From: Promethearchaeota archaeon
GTDB lineage: Archaea; Asgardarchaeota; Lokiarchaeia; Sigynarchaeales; SOKP01
Reading direction: 5' to 3'
DNA: 14,077 nucleotides
Assembly (NCBI GenBank): GCA_016839905.1
Contig: JAEOTJ010000433.1
Span: 1 to 14,077 of the forward strand
Below are positions 5,664 through 13,097 of this stretch, piece after piece. The first letter of the stretch is position 1. The number at the start of each line of letters is the position of its first letter. The notes beneath the pieces are model-generated. The model searched no databases. It saw only the letters and a list, made by a program, of their open reading frames with translations, and was not told the DNA's origin. A program made the position numbers and the translations under genes.

Positions 5664-7826
5664 TTGAAAAGTAGGTATAAAAATAAATTGAGTAATAGTA
5701 ATCTCCCTGAAACGAATAATAATGATTTAATTTTAATAAAACCAAATCTAGGCATTCCTACTATAATAAATATCGATTTAAAATTAAAGAAAGATACTTT
5801 TCAAATCAAATTATTATTTGTGAGTAGTATAAATGATCCTGCTATTATTGAAAAAAAACTAATTAGAAAAATAAAGTTAATTCCAATTCTTGACTACAAG
5901 CTTGAATTAAAGTTTCTCCTTGAAAAAAAACTACAAGAGCACAAGAAAAAAAATAAAGAAATAAAAAAAGTAGAAAAGAAAAGAAAAGGATTCTGGGCAA
6001 GGAGACGGGAGAAAAAAAGCTATAAAAAGAGGGGTAGAACCAAATTAGAAACAATGACCTTGGAACACGAACAACTTAGTTTAGAAATTATTACTCTAGA
6101 GAATAAGATAAAAAACTTAAAACCTCGTGTTTTTAGAGGGGATCCAATCATTCCTTTCATTTTAAATGTTAAACAAACCTCGGTATTGGAGATAAACAAT
6201 CTATCATACTTAGACGAGCCAGAGAGCCCTCAGTCTTATTTAACTCGGTATAAAGCATTTGACAATTTAGATAATTATTATCAAGTGCTAATAGATTTCA
6301 CCTTAACAGAAGAAGTTATTTCATTTTTAAAACAACGAAATTTTGTAATGTTTGACATAATCCAGGATTTTGGATCCTCAATAAAGAGAATTAATTCGCA
6401 CTCTCTTGTTATTTCAAAACAAAAATGGAAGAATTTTACATTTATACATGCTACAGACTTGCATTTAGCTGAAAGAAATGATCGAATTTATGGGATTATT
6501 AAAAAATGGATGACGTCTACAATAAAAAAAGATATTGATAAAATCTCTCAAAAAACTCGTAAATTATTTAGATTTGCTCAAAAAAAAAAAGAAAATATTC
6601 GAAAATTTATCAAGAAACCCTTAAGAAAGCGCTTAATCAATCCTAATAATCAATTTAGGAAATTTATACAATTAATGAACAAAAAAGTGTTAAATAATGA
6701 ATTAGATTTTATCGTTCTTACGGGAGACCTCGTGGATTTTGCACTTTTAAGTAATATACAGAGATTAAGTAAAAAAGGAGTGGATTTTAATTATGAATCT
6801 AGCAATTGGAAAGTTTTTAAAAATATAATTATTAATTCTGACTCTCAAGAAAGAATTAAAGGAGTTTTAAAGGGAGAAGAATTACTGTGTCCAATCTTTA
6901 CGACATTAGGTAATCATGATTATCGACCATTTCATTATGATTTAACATGGGCAGGAATGTACAAAAAAATAGGATTAGATGCCTCTGAAGCCGTAGCTTT
7001 AAACGATACTTTTAAAACCACGCCAATTACCGCAATTACTAAAACTCCACATGCATTAAAAGGATATTGGTCAGAAATTAATCCTACTTTTGATTTTTCT
7101 TTTAAATTTAGAAATAATCTGTTTATTTTTTTAAATTCAGGACCTGATTCTTTTAGAAATTTTAGGGATTTAATAACCGGACATCCTTCATTAACAGGAC
7201 TTTCAAGCAAGCAAGTTAAATATTTGGAAAATCTAGTAAGCTATAAATATGATTTAAAAGAAAGAGATAACATTTTTCTTTTTATGCATGGTCCCCCAAT
7301 AAACACGGGTTTTAAAAGGAGTGTATTTAAGCGAGTTAGGAAGAAAATTGGAAAAGAGATATTAATTCGTATTGATGAATTTAAAGAATCATTATTTAAA
7401 AAATTTGGACAAACTCCATTAAAGGCTCGGATTGATGGAAAATTCAATGTTAAATATGGTACTATATCCACTAATTGGGAAAAATTGATTGAATTTTGCA
7501 AGGATTTTAGTGTTTTAACGCTTTCCGGGCATACTCACTTACTTAGAGAATATAAATTAATAGATCCCGAGACTAAAACTAAAGTTTTTGATGCCCCTCC
7601 ATTTATTTTTAAAAAAATTGAAAATCCTGCTGCAATTTACCATGATATTTACTCTCAGATATATAAAACAGCTAAGCAAATTAAAGAAAATGGTCCATTT
7701 GTTGTTCAAACACCTGCATTAGGATTAAAAGGACATAAAATTCATGATCCCGCAGGCGCTTACAGGGAGATAAATATTAAAAGGGGAAAATTATCTTCTT
7801 TTCAAGTAAAATATATAGATCAATAA
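5664..7826 (+). CDS. Calcineurin-like metallophosphoesterase with basic N-terminal region
   Basis: All metal-site motifs of the calcineurin-like phosphoesterase superfamily are present: DLH (D265, H267), GDLVD (D355), GNHD (N417, H418), a lone His in MHGPP (H542) and GHTH (H623, H625). It should be an active two-metal hydrolase of phosphomono- or diesters; the substrate cannot be read from the sequence. Residues 20-250 precede the catalytic domain. They look beta-rich but are interrupted by a highly charged segment (about 88-153: Lys/Arg/Glu runs, then a heptad-like helix). A second basic helical insert (about 275-342) separates the first two motifs. No signal peptide or membrane helix is seen, so it is probably cytoplasmic and may bind an acidic partner such as nucleic acid or membrane. 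The first start is TTG at 5664 with no ribosome site; TTG at 5688 is an alternative and no ATG occurs before residue 131. Its stop is 9 bases from that of iorB, tail to tail. Confidence 0.88.
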   Translation: MKSRYKNKLSNSNLPETNNNDLILIKPNLGIPTIINIDLKLKKDTFQIKLLFVSSINDPAIIEKKLIRKIKLIPILDYKLELKFLLEKKLQEHKKKNKEIKKVEKKRKGFWARRREKKSYKKRGRTKLETMTLEHEQLSLEIITLENKIKNLKPRVFRGDPIIPFILNVKQTSVLEINNLSYLDEPESPQSYLTRYKAFDNLDNYYQVLIDFTLTEEVISFLKQRNFVMFDIIQDFGSSIKRINSHSLVISKQKWKNFTFIHATDLHLAERNDRIYGIIKKWMTSTIKKDIDKISQKTRKLFRFAQKKKENIRKFIKKPLRKRLINPNNQFRKFIQLMNKKVLNNELDFIVLTGDLVDFALLSNIQRLSKKGVDFNYESSNWKVFKNIIINSDSQERIKGVLKGEELLCPIFTTLGNHDYRPFHYDLTWAGMYKKIGLDASEAVALNDTFKTTPITAITKTPHALKGYWSEINPTFDFSFKFRNNLFIFLNSGPDSFRNFRDLITGHPSLTGLSSKQVKYLENLVSYKYDLKERDNIFLFMHGPPINTGFKRSVFKRVRKKIGKEILIRIDEFKESLFKKFGQTPLKARIDGKFNVKYGTISTNWEKLIEFCKDFSVLTLSGHTHLLREYKLIDPETKTKVFDAPPFIFKKIENPAAIYHDIYSQIYKTAKQIKENGPFVVQTPALGLKGHKIHDPAGAYREINIKRGKLSSFQVKYIDQ

Positions 7827-7835
7827 TAAAAAGTA

Positions 7836-8480
7836 TTAAATCAAATTATATCCAATTTCCAAAGCTTCAATATTCTTACTTGGTTCTGTAAAAGATGCAT
7901 TAATTAATTCAATTATAATCTCCTTGTCAAAAATCTCCTTAATTTCTTTTATTGCAACTCCTAGAATAATAGTATTAGCATAAATTGAACTATTAAATTT
8001 TTGTTCAGAAAACTCATTGAATTCTCGTGAAATTATCTTTTTGGTAAAATTATCGAGATCTCCCAGAATTTCATTATTGGTTGGATATTTTTTTCCTTTT
8101 TCTGCCCCCAATATTACGTTTCTAGGATAATGCTGATGAGAATTAAGGATTATGGTCGTTTGATCAGAATAATATTTTAAGTTTCTTATTGTTTCTAATG
8201 GTTCTAAACCTAGCACGAGACTAGCATCGTTCATTGGAATTAAAGGAGAAATCAGATCTTCGACCTCATACCCTTGATTCAATGAAAAAACTTCATTTTT
8301 AACCAAATATCTAGCCGTAGCCGTCACAGATCCCTCTCTTTGGGACACACCTCTTGTTTCTGTGCCGACAACATTCTTAATTAAAGGGCTTATCATCCCG
8401 TATTCGTGCAATACATTTCCTAATCGTACAACCCCCTGACCGCCCACACCAGCAACGAGAATATTATAAATGTCCGCCAT
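7836..8480 (-). CDS. iorB: Indolepyruvate:ferredoxin oxidoreductase, beta subunit
   Basis: The 214-residue product has the gamma-type domain of 2-oxoacid:ferredoxin oxidoreductases. It opens with NILVAGVGGQGV (residues 6-17) and continues with VGTETRGVSQREGSV (38-52), both diagnostic of IorB. With IorA it oxidatively decarboxylates aryl-2-oxo acids (indolepyruvate, phenylpyruvate, 4-hydroxyphenylpyruvate) to aryl-acyl-CoA, reducing ferredoxin in the cytoplasm during peptide and amino-acid fermentation. The start is ATG at 8480, with a weak GGGAAAAG upstream. It lies 66 bases after iorA on the same strand and is probably co-transcribed. Length is normal and nothing appears broken. Confidence 0.93.
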   Translation of the reverse strand: MADIYNILVAGVGGQGVVRLGNVLHEYGMISPLIKNVVGTETRGVSQREGSVTATARYLVKNEVFSLNQGYEVEDLISPLIPMNDASLVLGLEPLETIRNLKYYSDQTTIILNSHQHYPRNVILGAEKGKKYPTNNEILGDLDNFTKKIISREFNEFSEQKFNSSIYANTIILGVAIKEIKEIFDKEIIIELINASFTEPSKNIEALEIGYNLI

Positions 8481-8546
8481 AAGATTTCTTTTCCCTTTTT
8501 TCAGTTGTTATTAACATTTTCATATTTAATAAATCCTCAAAAATGA

Positions 8547-10553
8547 TTATTCAAGAATATTTAGTTCTCTAAAAATCTCGGTTTTTTTGATAGCGTTATT
8601 TTTACAGGTTTGCTTGCAGACCCCGGGACAAATATAAGGTATGCATCGAGTCTCATTAATTTTATACTTGATATCGTCTTGAAAAATTATGGGATCTATT
8701 GCCGTGCATCCTAATATTTCAATACACTCATTACACTTAACACAAGAATCAGTTATTGAATAATAGACTTCATATCCCTCTCGAGGAGATATCCTTCTCT
8801 TTTTTTCAATTGTGCATTCTTCTTCAATTATTATCACTTTTACTCCTGATTTCTTTATCTCTGTGGAAAAAATCCTTTCCAATTTTTCAATATTAAAAGA
8901 ACTTGTGATAGTGAGATTCTGAATATTAAAACTTTTTAAAATCTTTATTAAATCCAATCGATTTTCTGCTTTTTGACTGGATTTTCTAATAATTCCTTGT
9001 GGGGTACCCATATGAGGTTGATGACCCGTCATCGCAGTCCAATAATTATAGAGAATAAGAATTGTAATATCGATATTATTTTTAATCGCGTTTAGTATTG
9101 GTTGGATACCACTATGAAAAAAAGTACTATCCCCCATAAAAGCAACTATTTTTTGCTTTTTTGGATTTAACACTTGTACCATTCCATCGGCAATCCCTAC
9201 TCCCGCGGCCATACATACCACCCAATCTATTGTTTCGAAAGGGAATGCTTCCGATAGAGTTGCGCAAGATATATCTCCGCCATAAATTAACTCTAATTCT
9301 TCTTTTTTTAATTCATTTTCAATTTTTTTTAAAGCATAAAATACAGGCCTATATTGACAACCTGGACAGAAAGTAGGCTCCCTAATTGGTAATTTAGGTA
9401 ATATCCCCGCCAAGAACTCTTCTTTTTGGCGAATGTTTTCTAATAAATCCTCATTCTGAATCTTAAAATGCTTGGAAAAGAAATTAATTATCATATCTGT
9501 ATTTAATTCACCAATATTAGGAAGAAAATCTTTTCCATGAATCTCTAAATCTCTCTGAGCATCACAAAAATTGCAGAAAACTCTTTTTGTTAATGTCTCG
9601 ATGAAAGCTTCCAATTCTTCAACCACTAATAATTTATTGAGATTATATTCATTTGCAAAATGACAAATCTCCTCTCTATTGATTGGAAAGATTAATCCTA
9701 ATTTTAATATCGGTGGATTTATATGTAATTTATGGCATGCTTGGATTACATAACTATAACAAACACCACTTGTTAAAATTCCAATTTGCTTATTATTTAA
9801 ACTTTTACTACTTTCCTTTATTTGAATTTTTTTTACTTGATTAAATAGATAATATAACTTCTTATTTCTTGCTATTTGAGCAACCTTTTTAAAATATTTT
9901 TTTTGATTATCTAAAGCTTTCCATAATGTATTTATATATCGTTTAGGATTTTTATCAAAGTGTCCTTTTTCTTTTGGCTTTTCGATCTCTCCATAAGTTA
10001 CAATTCCATGACTATGGCAGAGACGATTTGTTACGTGAATATAAACGGGAATATCATATAATTCTGATAATTTAAAACCTTCTTTAATGAAGGCGCTACA
10101 TTCCTGTACTGAGGATGGCTCAATTATAGGGATTTTTGTATGGAGGGAGTATAATCTATTATCTTGAGAGTTCGTAGAAGATAAAATTCCAGGATCTCCT
10201 CCACATAAGATTACCATACCTCCAACAACTCCAGAATAGGGGAATGTATGTAGCGGATCTGCAGCAACATTCAATCCTAAATGTTTAAACATCACGATTG
10301 TTCTAACTCCTGCCCAACTAGCTCCAATACAAGACTCTAATGCCACTTTTTCATTAAGAGAATAGTCGAACGTAAAATCTTCATTAGTTCCTGACAGATA
10401 ATTTAAATAATCCCCGACTTCACTCATGGGTGTCCCTGGATAATTAGCAGCAAATTTTACACCAGATTCAAAAATACCTCTGGCAAAGGCCTCATTTCCA
10501 CTCATTAAGCCTTTTTTTCCAGGGGAGTCCTCAAAAAGCTCAGAAATTTTCAC
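8547..10553 (-). CDS. iorA: Indolepyruvate:ferredoxin oxidoreductase, alpha subunit
   Basis: The 668-residue length is close to the family norm. Domains in order: a pyrimidine-binding domain from the start (MSGNEAFARG 17-26, YPGTP 38-42), a middle domain to about 350, a TPP-binding domain with CPGC (396-399), GGD (425-427), GDSTFFHSG (474-482) and N503, and a C-terminal ferredoxin-like part. Its first cluster motif is regular: C604, C607, C610, C616. The second is odd: C637-x4-C642-x3-C646-x3-C650, not the usual x2-x2-x3, and no Pro follows the last Cys. The enzyme oxidises aryl-pyruvates with CoA and ferredoxin together with IorB. The start is GTG at 10553, chosen because it places MSGNEAFARG at the family's usual distance from the amino end. 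There is no ribosome site, but a TATA box about 30 bases upstream suggests a leaderless mRNA. Confidence 0.94.
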   Translation of the reverse strand: MKISELFEDSPGKKGLMSGNEAFARGIFESGVKFAANYPGTPMSEVGDYLNYLSGTNEDFTFDYSLNEKVALESCIGASWAGVRTIVMFKHLGLNVAADPLHTFPYSGVVGGMVILCGGDPGILSSTNSQDNRLYSLHTKIPIIEPSSVQECSAFIKEGFKLSELYDIPVYIHVTNRLCHSHGIVTYGEIEKPKEKGHFDKNPKRYINTLWKALDNQKKYFKKVAQIARNKKLYYLFNQVKKIQIKESSKSLNNKQIGILTSGVCYSYVIQACHKLHINPPILKLGLIFPINREEICHFANEYNLNKLLVVEELEAFIETLTKRVFCNFCDAQRDLEIHGKDFLPNIGELNTDMIINFFSKHFKIQNEDLLENIRQKEEFLAGILPKLPIREPTFCPGCQYRPVFYALKKIENELKKEELELIYGGDISCATLSEAFPFETIDWVVCMAAGVGIADGMVQVLNPKKQKIVAFMGDSTFFHSGIQPILNAIKNNIDITILILYNYWTAMTGHQPHMGTPQGIIRKSSQKAENRLDLIKILKSFNIQNLTITSSFNIEKLERIFSTEIKKSGVKVIIIEEECTIEKKRRISPREGYEVYYSITDSCVKCNECIEILGCTAIDPIIFQDDIKYKINETRCIPYICPGVCKQTCKNNAIKKTEIFRELNILE

Positions 10554-10580
10554 TTAAAATACCAAACAATAAACTATTTT

Positions 10581-10588
10581 CTATAAAG
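10581..10588 (-). promoter_or_regulatory. TATA box of iorAB
   Basis: CTTTATAG on the minus strand is centred about 31 bases before the GTG at 10553. No Shine-Dalgarno sequence follows, so transcription probably begins at or next to the start codon. Confidence 0.5.
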
Positions 10589-10656
10589 GTCTAAGTAATT
10601 ATTATTAGTATCTTCTAAAAAAAATTAGCATTATTAAATATATTAGTTCAAAAATA

Positions 10657-10674
10657 CTATTAATTTATTAATAG
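10657..10674. promoter_or_regulatory. Palindromic candidate operator between the divergent redox genes
   Basis: CTATTAAT and ATTAATAG form perfect 8-base inverted arms around TT. The site ends 6 bases before the plus-strand TATA box at 10681, where a dimeric helix-turn-helix regulator could affect the rightward promoter and perhaps the leftward one. AT richness raises the chance of coincidence. Confidence 0.4.
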
Positions 10675-10680
10675 AATTGG

Positions 10681-10688
10681 TTATAAAA
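10681..10688 (+). promoter_or_regulatory. TATA box of the EFR1-glycerate kinase pair
   Basis: TTATAAAA is centred about 31 bases before the ATG at 10716. The bases between carry AAAGAG but no strong ribosome site, so the mRNA probably has a leader of only a few bases. Confidence 0.55.
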
Positions 10689-10715
10689 TGTTAAAATTAA
10701 TTAAAGAGATTTCTA

Positions 10716-11480
10716 ATGGATGATATTATTTATTATTTTACAGGAACTGGCAATTCTCTGAAAATTAGTAAAGATCTTGCTGCAGCACTGAACACCACCG
10801 AAATTGTCTCTATATCAAAAGTTATTCATGAGGAAATTAATTATCCTCTTAATAAAATCGGGATCATTTTTCCAGTTTATTTTGGAGCCCTCCCTCCTAT
10901 TGTAGCGGAGTTTATCCGGAAATTAGATACTTCTCAAATTAATTACATCTATACAATTGCTACTTGTAATGATTTTCCGGGAGGATCACTTAATATCGTA
11001 AAAAAAATTTTAAAAAAAAAGAAGAAAGAATTAAACGCGGGATTTTCAATAACAATGCCAGGTAATTATATTCCCTTGTATCCGCCCTTAATAATGGAAG
11101 AACAACAAGAACGGTTTGAAAATGCTGCCAGAAAGGTAATTGAAATCAGTAAAATAATTAATGAAGGAAAAAACAAGAAAATCTCAAGTTTAGGCAGAGT
11201 TATGGCTTTTCTACAAAAACGAAACGATCGCAAATTACCTTTAAAGGATAAAAAATTCAGAGTAGATAATAAATGTAATGGTTGCGGACTTTGTCAAAAA
11301 ATCTGTCCCGTTGAGAACATAGAGATGATAAAAGAAAAACCTCAATGGCTTCATAAATGTCAACAATGCTTAGCTTGTTTACACTGGTGTCCCCAAGTAT
11401 CAATTCAAGTAGGAAATAAAACAGTTGGTAGAACTCGCTATCATCATCCAGAGATAACAATAAAAGATTTTTTAGAGTGA
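10716..11480 (+). CDS. EFR1-type flavodoxin / 2[4Fe-4S] ferredoxin fusion
   Basis: The 254-residue protein starts with a flavodoxin-like domain (YYFTGTGNSLKIS, residues 6-18, is the FMN phosphate loop; IIFPVYFGALPP at 50-61 is the next FMN-contacting stretch). It ends with two [4Fe-4S] motifs: C187-x2-C190-x2-C193-x3-C197-P and C215-x2-C218-x2-C221-x3-C225-P. This layout is that of the EFR1 family, soluble electron carriers or FMN reductases of anaerobes whose physiological partners are mostly unknown. It lies divergent to iorAB and 13 bases before the glycerate kinase gene, which suggests a link to ferredoxin pools. The start is ATG at 10716. A lysine run (residues 96-104) comes from an A-rich stretch. 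Confidence 0.9.
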   Translation: MDDIIYYFTGTGNSLKISKDLAAALNTTEIVSISKVIHEEINYPLNKIGIIFPVYFGALPPIVAEFIRKLDTSQINYIYTIATCNDFPGGSLNIVKKILKKKKKELNAGFSITMPGNYIPLYPPLIMEEQQERFENAARKVIEISKIINEGKNKKISSLGRVMAFLQKRNDRKLPLKDKKFRVDNKCNGCGLCQKICPVENIEMIKEKPQWLHKCQQCLACLHWCPQVSIQVGNKTVGRTRYHHPEITIKDFLE

Positions 11481-11504
11481 TCGTGAAAAACTATTGATCG
11501 TGAA
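11478..11504. repeat. Short direct repeat across the EFR1/kinase junction
   Basis: TGATCGTGAA occurs at 11478-11487 and again at 11495-11504. The first copy contains the EFR1 stop codon. The second covers the last two bases of the TTG start, and the alternative GTG start, of the kinase. It looks like a small tandem duplication. The GTGATC in the first copy resembles the 3' part of a Shine-Dalgarno sequence. Confidence 0.5.
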
Positions 11505-12909
11505 GAATAGTTCTCAATTACTTGGAGAAAATCTGGATGATATTCAATTGAATTTAAGAAAAATCGGATTAATTTCACTAGAAAAGGCAATAAATGCTGT
11601 TAAACCGAGAAATTTAATTGAAAAATCATTTAAGATTCAAAATAATCAATTAATTATTAATAATGATGAGTATAACCTTAACGATTTTAAGAAGATATTC
11701 ATAATCGGAGGGGGCAAAGCAACAGCAGAAATGGCCATTTCACTTGAAGACATTATAAAAAAGTACTCAAATATGGATTATGAGGGTATTATAAACATTC
11801 CTGAAGGATTAAAAGGCGATAAATCAGAGAATCTCAGTAAAATACAAATAAATTACACCTCGCATCCTATTCCAGATGAAAATGGTTTAATAGGGACTAA
11901 ATCGATGGTGGAACTCGTGCTTCAATCCTCTAAAAATGATTTAATTATTTGTTTAATATCAGGGGGAGGATCAGCATTATTACCCTTACCTAAAAATGGT
12001 CTAACTTTAAAAGATCTTCAGCGTGTAAATTCTTTACTTTTAGCTTCTGGAGCTTCTATTCACGAAATAAATGCTATACGAAAGCATTTATCTGATTTTA
12101 AAGGAGGTAATTTAGCTAAAAAAGTGTATGCCTCTAGTGGGGCCACTTTAATATCTTTAATCATATCAGATGTGGTTGGAGATGATTTAGATACGATAGC
12201 CTCTGGTCCAACCGTGCCAGATTCCACTACATTTAAAGATTGCATTAAAGTTTTAAAAAAATATAACCTCCTTAAAAGAATTCCTACATCAATTAAAAAT
12301 GTTTTAGTAAGAGGTATTAATAAAGAGATTCCTGAAAATCCAAAGATAAATGATCCCTCTTTTAAAAGAGTCAATAATTATATTATTGGAAGTGTGAAAG
12401 TAGCTGTTGAAATGGTTTCTGATTATCTAAAGGAGCAATTATTTCATGTAGAATACTTCTTCAATGAAATGGAAGGAGAAGCAAGCGGATATGGCAGAAA
12501 TCTTTATCATCTATTAAATCAAAAACTTGAAAAAAATCTAATACATAATAGAATGGCCTTAATTGGAACGGGAGAGTTAACCGTTACCCTCATGGGTAAT
12601 GGCATTGGAGGAAGGAACCAAGAGATGCTCTTAAGTTTTCTTGATTATATTAAAAATAAGGATATTAATTATGATTTTTTAATTATCGCAGCTAATCTTG
12701 ATGGTATTGAAGGGAATAGTGAAGCGATGGGTGCTTTAGTAGATAATAAAATCTTAGCTAAGATGGTTGAGAATAATCTAAATCCTCAAAGATTTTTAAA
12801 AAAAAATGATTCAAATTCTTTTTTTAAAATGTGTAATTACGAAATTCTAACTGGTCCAACTGGATGTAATGTTAACGACATAATTATGTGTTTTATAATT
12901 TCTAAATGA
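11494..12909 (+). CDS. Glycerate 2-kinase (MOFRL family)
   Basis: The 471-residue product has the two-domain layout of class II glycerate kinases (DUF4147 plus MOFRL). Visible motifs are IIGGGKA (70-76) with K75 matching the catalytic lysine, SHPIPDENG (123-131), SGGGSALLP (156-164), NAIRKHLSDFKGG (193-205), SDVVGDDLDTIASGPTVPD (225-243), GGRNQE (372-377), LDGIEG (402-407) and TGPTGCNVND (453-462). It phosphorylates D-glycerate with ATP, giving 2-phosphoglycerate, as in archaeal non-phosphorylative sugar breakdown and in serine or glyoxylate salvage. Start choice is open: TTG at 11494 or in-frame GTG at 11500, which removes only two residues. A GTGATC about 11 bases upstream could aid initiation. 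The spacing of 13 bases to the EFR1 gene means co-transcription is likely. No dedicated sugar-pathway gene is visible nearby. Confidence 0.93.
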   Translation: MIVKNSSQLLGENLDDIQLNLRKIGLISLEKAINAVKPRNLIEKSFKIQNNQLIINNDEYNLNDFKKIFIIGGGKATAEMAISLEDIIKKYSNMDYEGIINIPEGLKGDKSENLSKIQINYTSHPIPDENGLIGTKSMVELVLQSSKNDLIICLISGGGSALLPLPKNGLTLKDLQRVNSLLLASGASIHEINAIRKHLSDFKGGNLAKKVYASSGATLISLIISDVVGDDLDTIASGPTVPDSTTFKDCIKVLKKYNLLKRIPTSIKNVLVRGINKEIPENPKINDPSFKRVNNYIIGSVKVAVEMVSDYLKEQLFHVEYFFNEMEGEASGYGRNLYHLLNQKLEKNLIHNRMALIGTGELTVTLMGNGIGGRNQEMLLSFLDYIKNKDINYDFLIIAANLDGIEGNSEAMGALVDNKILAKMVENNLNPQRFLKKNDSNSFFKMCNYEILTGPTGCNVNDIIMCFIISK

Positions 12910-12949
12910 TGGATTTTATGATGTGATTGTACCAAAAATTATTTTGTCC

Positions 12950-12967
12950 TATTTATTTGAATAAATA
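12950..12967. repeat. AT palindrome downstream of the glycerate kinase
   Basis: TATTTATT and AATAAATA are perfect 8-base arms around TG, 41 bases after the kinase stop. It could be a weak terminator hairpin or a binding site upstream of the next gene. The rest of the 188-base gap is AT-rich, with nothing else I can name apart from the TATA-like stretch near 13050. Confidence 0.3.
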
Positions 12968-13049
12968 ATTATTTGATATAATATTTCATAAGACAACATT
13001 TTTTAACCAATATTGTTTAATTTATTTCATCAACAAAATATTATTAACC

Positions 13050-13065
13050 TTATAATAATATATTT
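13050..13065 (+). promoter_or_regulatory. Candidate TATA region for the right-edge gene
   Basis: TTATAATAATATATTT lies about 35-48 bases before the ATG at 13098. Transcription from it would leave a leader of about 15-20 bases containing GGTAA as a possible weak ribosome site. Confidence 0.4.
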
Positions 13066-13097
13066 CAATAAAATTATTGAATTATTGGTAATTTAAA

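Noticed and set aside
5863..6054. Minus-strand Phe/Leu-rich frame that looks like a small membrane protein
   Set aside because: It is the complement of the Lys/Glu-rich helix of the phosphoesterase; A-rich sense DNA always gives such Phe/Leu-rich antisense frames.
12060..12374. Minus-strand open frame of 104 residues
   Set aside because: It is antisense to conserved glycerate kinase motifs and has no family resemblance of its own.
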